6,658 nt of DNA from an uncultured Sutterella sp. Its GTDB lineage: Bacteria; Pseudomonadota; Gammaproteobacteria; Burkholderiales; Burkholderiaceae_F. The stretch spans positions 1 to 6,658 of the forward strand of contig CABSHY010000074.1 of assembly GCA_902477615.1 (NCBI GenBank), written 5' to 3'. Under the pieces are notes generated by a model. That model did no database searches. It saw only the letters and a list, made by a program, of their open reading frames with translations, and was not told the origin of the DNA. The translations under genes and the position numbers were made by a program. Shown here in pieces: positions 6,386 through 6,658 of this stretch (position 1 is its first letter; the number at the start of each line of letters is the position of its first letter).

Positions 6386-6658
6386 TCAGACTTCTGTATT
6401 GCGAAAAACACGCAGAGCAAGCAAAACACCTGACAAAAGCATCAACATACCGACAATTAAACTTACGGTCGGCCACTGCCCTCGCCAAAGAAGGGCATAA
6501 AGAACCGAAAAGATCGTTTCAAAGACAATTAATTGACCGCCTAAAGCGGGCGGTAAGCGTTGACTCATCCCGTTCCACAAAACGGCACCCAACCAAGAGC
6601 AGCAGACGCCTGCCACAATCATCATCAAGACGAAAAAGACGGGATCGGGCCCTAAGAG
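6386..6658 (-). CDS. DMT superfamily (EamA-type) transporter, C-terminal part (partial)
   Basis: The frame is open from the window edge to TGA at 6388-6386 and gives 90 residues; the N-terminal part lies outside the window. Three hydrophobic segments are seen at about residues 7-28, 42-59 and 65-85. The pattern 'SQRLPPALGGQLIVFETIFSVLYALLWRGQWPTVSLIVGMLMLLSGVLLALR' is the typical end of an EamA domain, where the last helices hold a conserved E in 'fEtifs', then 'G...PT....G..li..Gv'. Members move amino acids, sugars or other metabolites across the inner membrane; the substrate cannot be told from this fragment. An internal TTG/ATG cluster near 6620-6628 is not a start, since homologous sequence continues upstream of it. 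It may be cotranscribed with dcuC, 64 bases downstream. Confidence 0.8.
   Translation of the reverse strand, partial: LLGPDPVFFVLMMIVAGVCCSWLGAVLWNGMSQRLPPALGGQLIVFETIFSVLYALLWRGQWPTVSLIVGMLMLLSGVLLALRVFRNTEV

Noticed and set aside
1..6658. CRISPR array, tRNA, rRNA, insertion sequence or prophage element
   Set aside because: No regularly spaced identical repeats, cloverleaf, transposase-like frame or terminal inverted repeats were seen; the passenger repeats are protein-coding and degenerate.

Overview
The window reads as a chromosomal segment of a Gram-negative proteobacterium. The glutaminyl-tRNA synthetase tail, exodeoxyribonuclease I, DcuC-type dicarboxylate carrier and pertactin-like autotransporter together suggest an anaerobic or microaerobic, host-associated beta- or gammaproteobacterium. 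The moderate GC content and the autotransporter-plus-dicarboxylate theme would fit a Sutterellaceae gut bacterium (Parasutterella or Sutterella type). That placement is inference and was not tested by any search.

Layout: positions 1-220 hold the 3' end of glnS (+), closed by a strong UUCG-loop terminator. The 205-base gap to the next gene carries a consensus -35 hexamer, a 17-base spacer that ends in seven G, and a weak -10. The large gene at 426-3242 (+) encodes a 938-residue classical (type Va) autotransporter: signal peptide, a cysteine-free beta-helical passenger built of about 13 degenerate rung repeats, and a C-terminal 12-stranded-type barrel. It ends at a terminator and converges on sbcB (3322-4794, -), which encodes exonuclease I. 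Upstream of sbcB lies a strand-specific terminator for dcuC (4945-6321, -). dcuC is preceded, 64 bases away and on the same strand, by the 3' end of a DMT/EamA-type transporter gene that runs off the window (6386-6658, -).

Functionally these are separate units: a housekeeping synthetase, a surface adhesin-like protein, a DNA repair exonuclease, and a pair of membrane carriers that might share a transcript. No mobile element, CRISPR array, tRNA or rRNA is visible.

The most interesting signal is the G7 tract inside the autotransporter promoter spacer. It has the architecture of promoter phase variation known from neisserial surface proteins (porA, opc). The autotransporter gene also changes sharply in codon use at about 2150-2200: the passenger is AT-rich with AAT/AAA codons, while the barrel is rich in AAC/AAG. 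This suggests a passenger with a different evolutionary history from its anchor.
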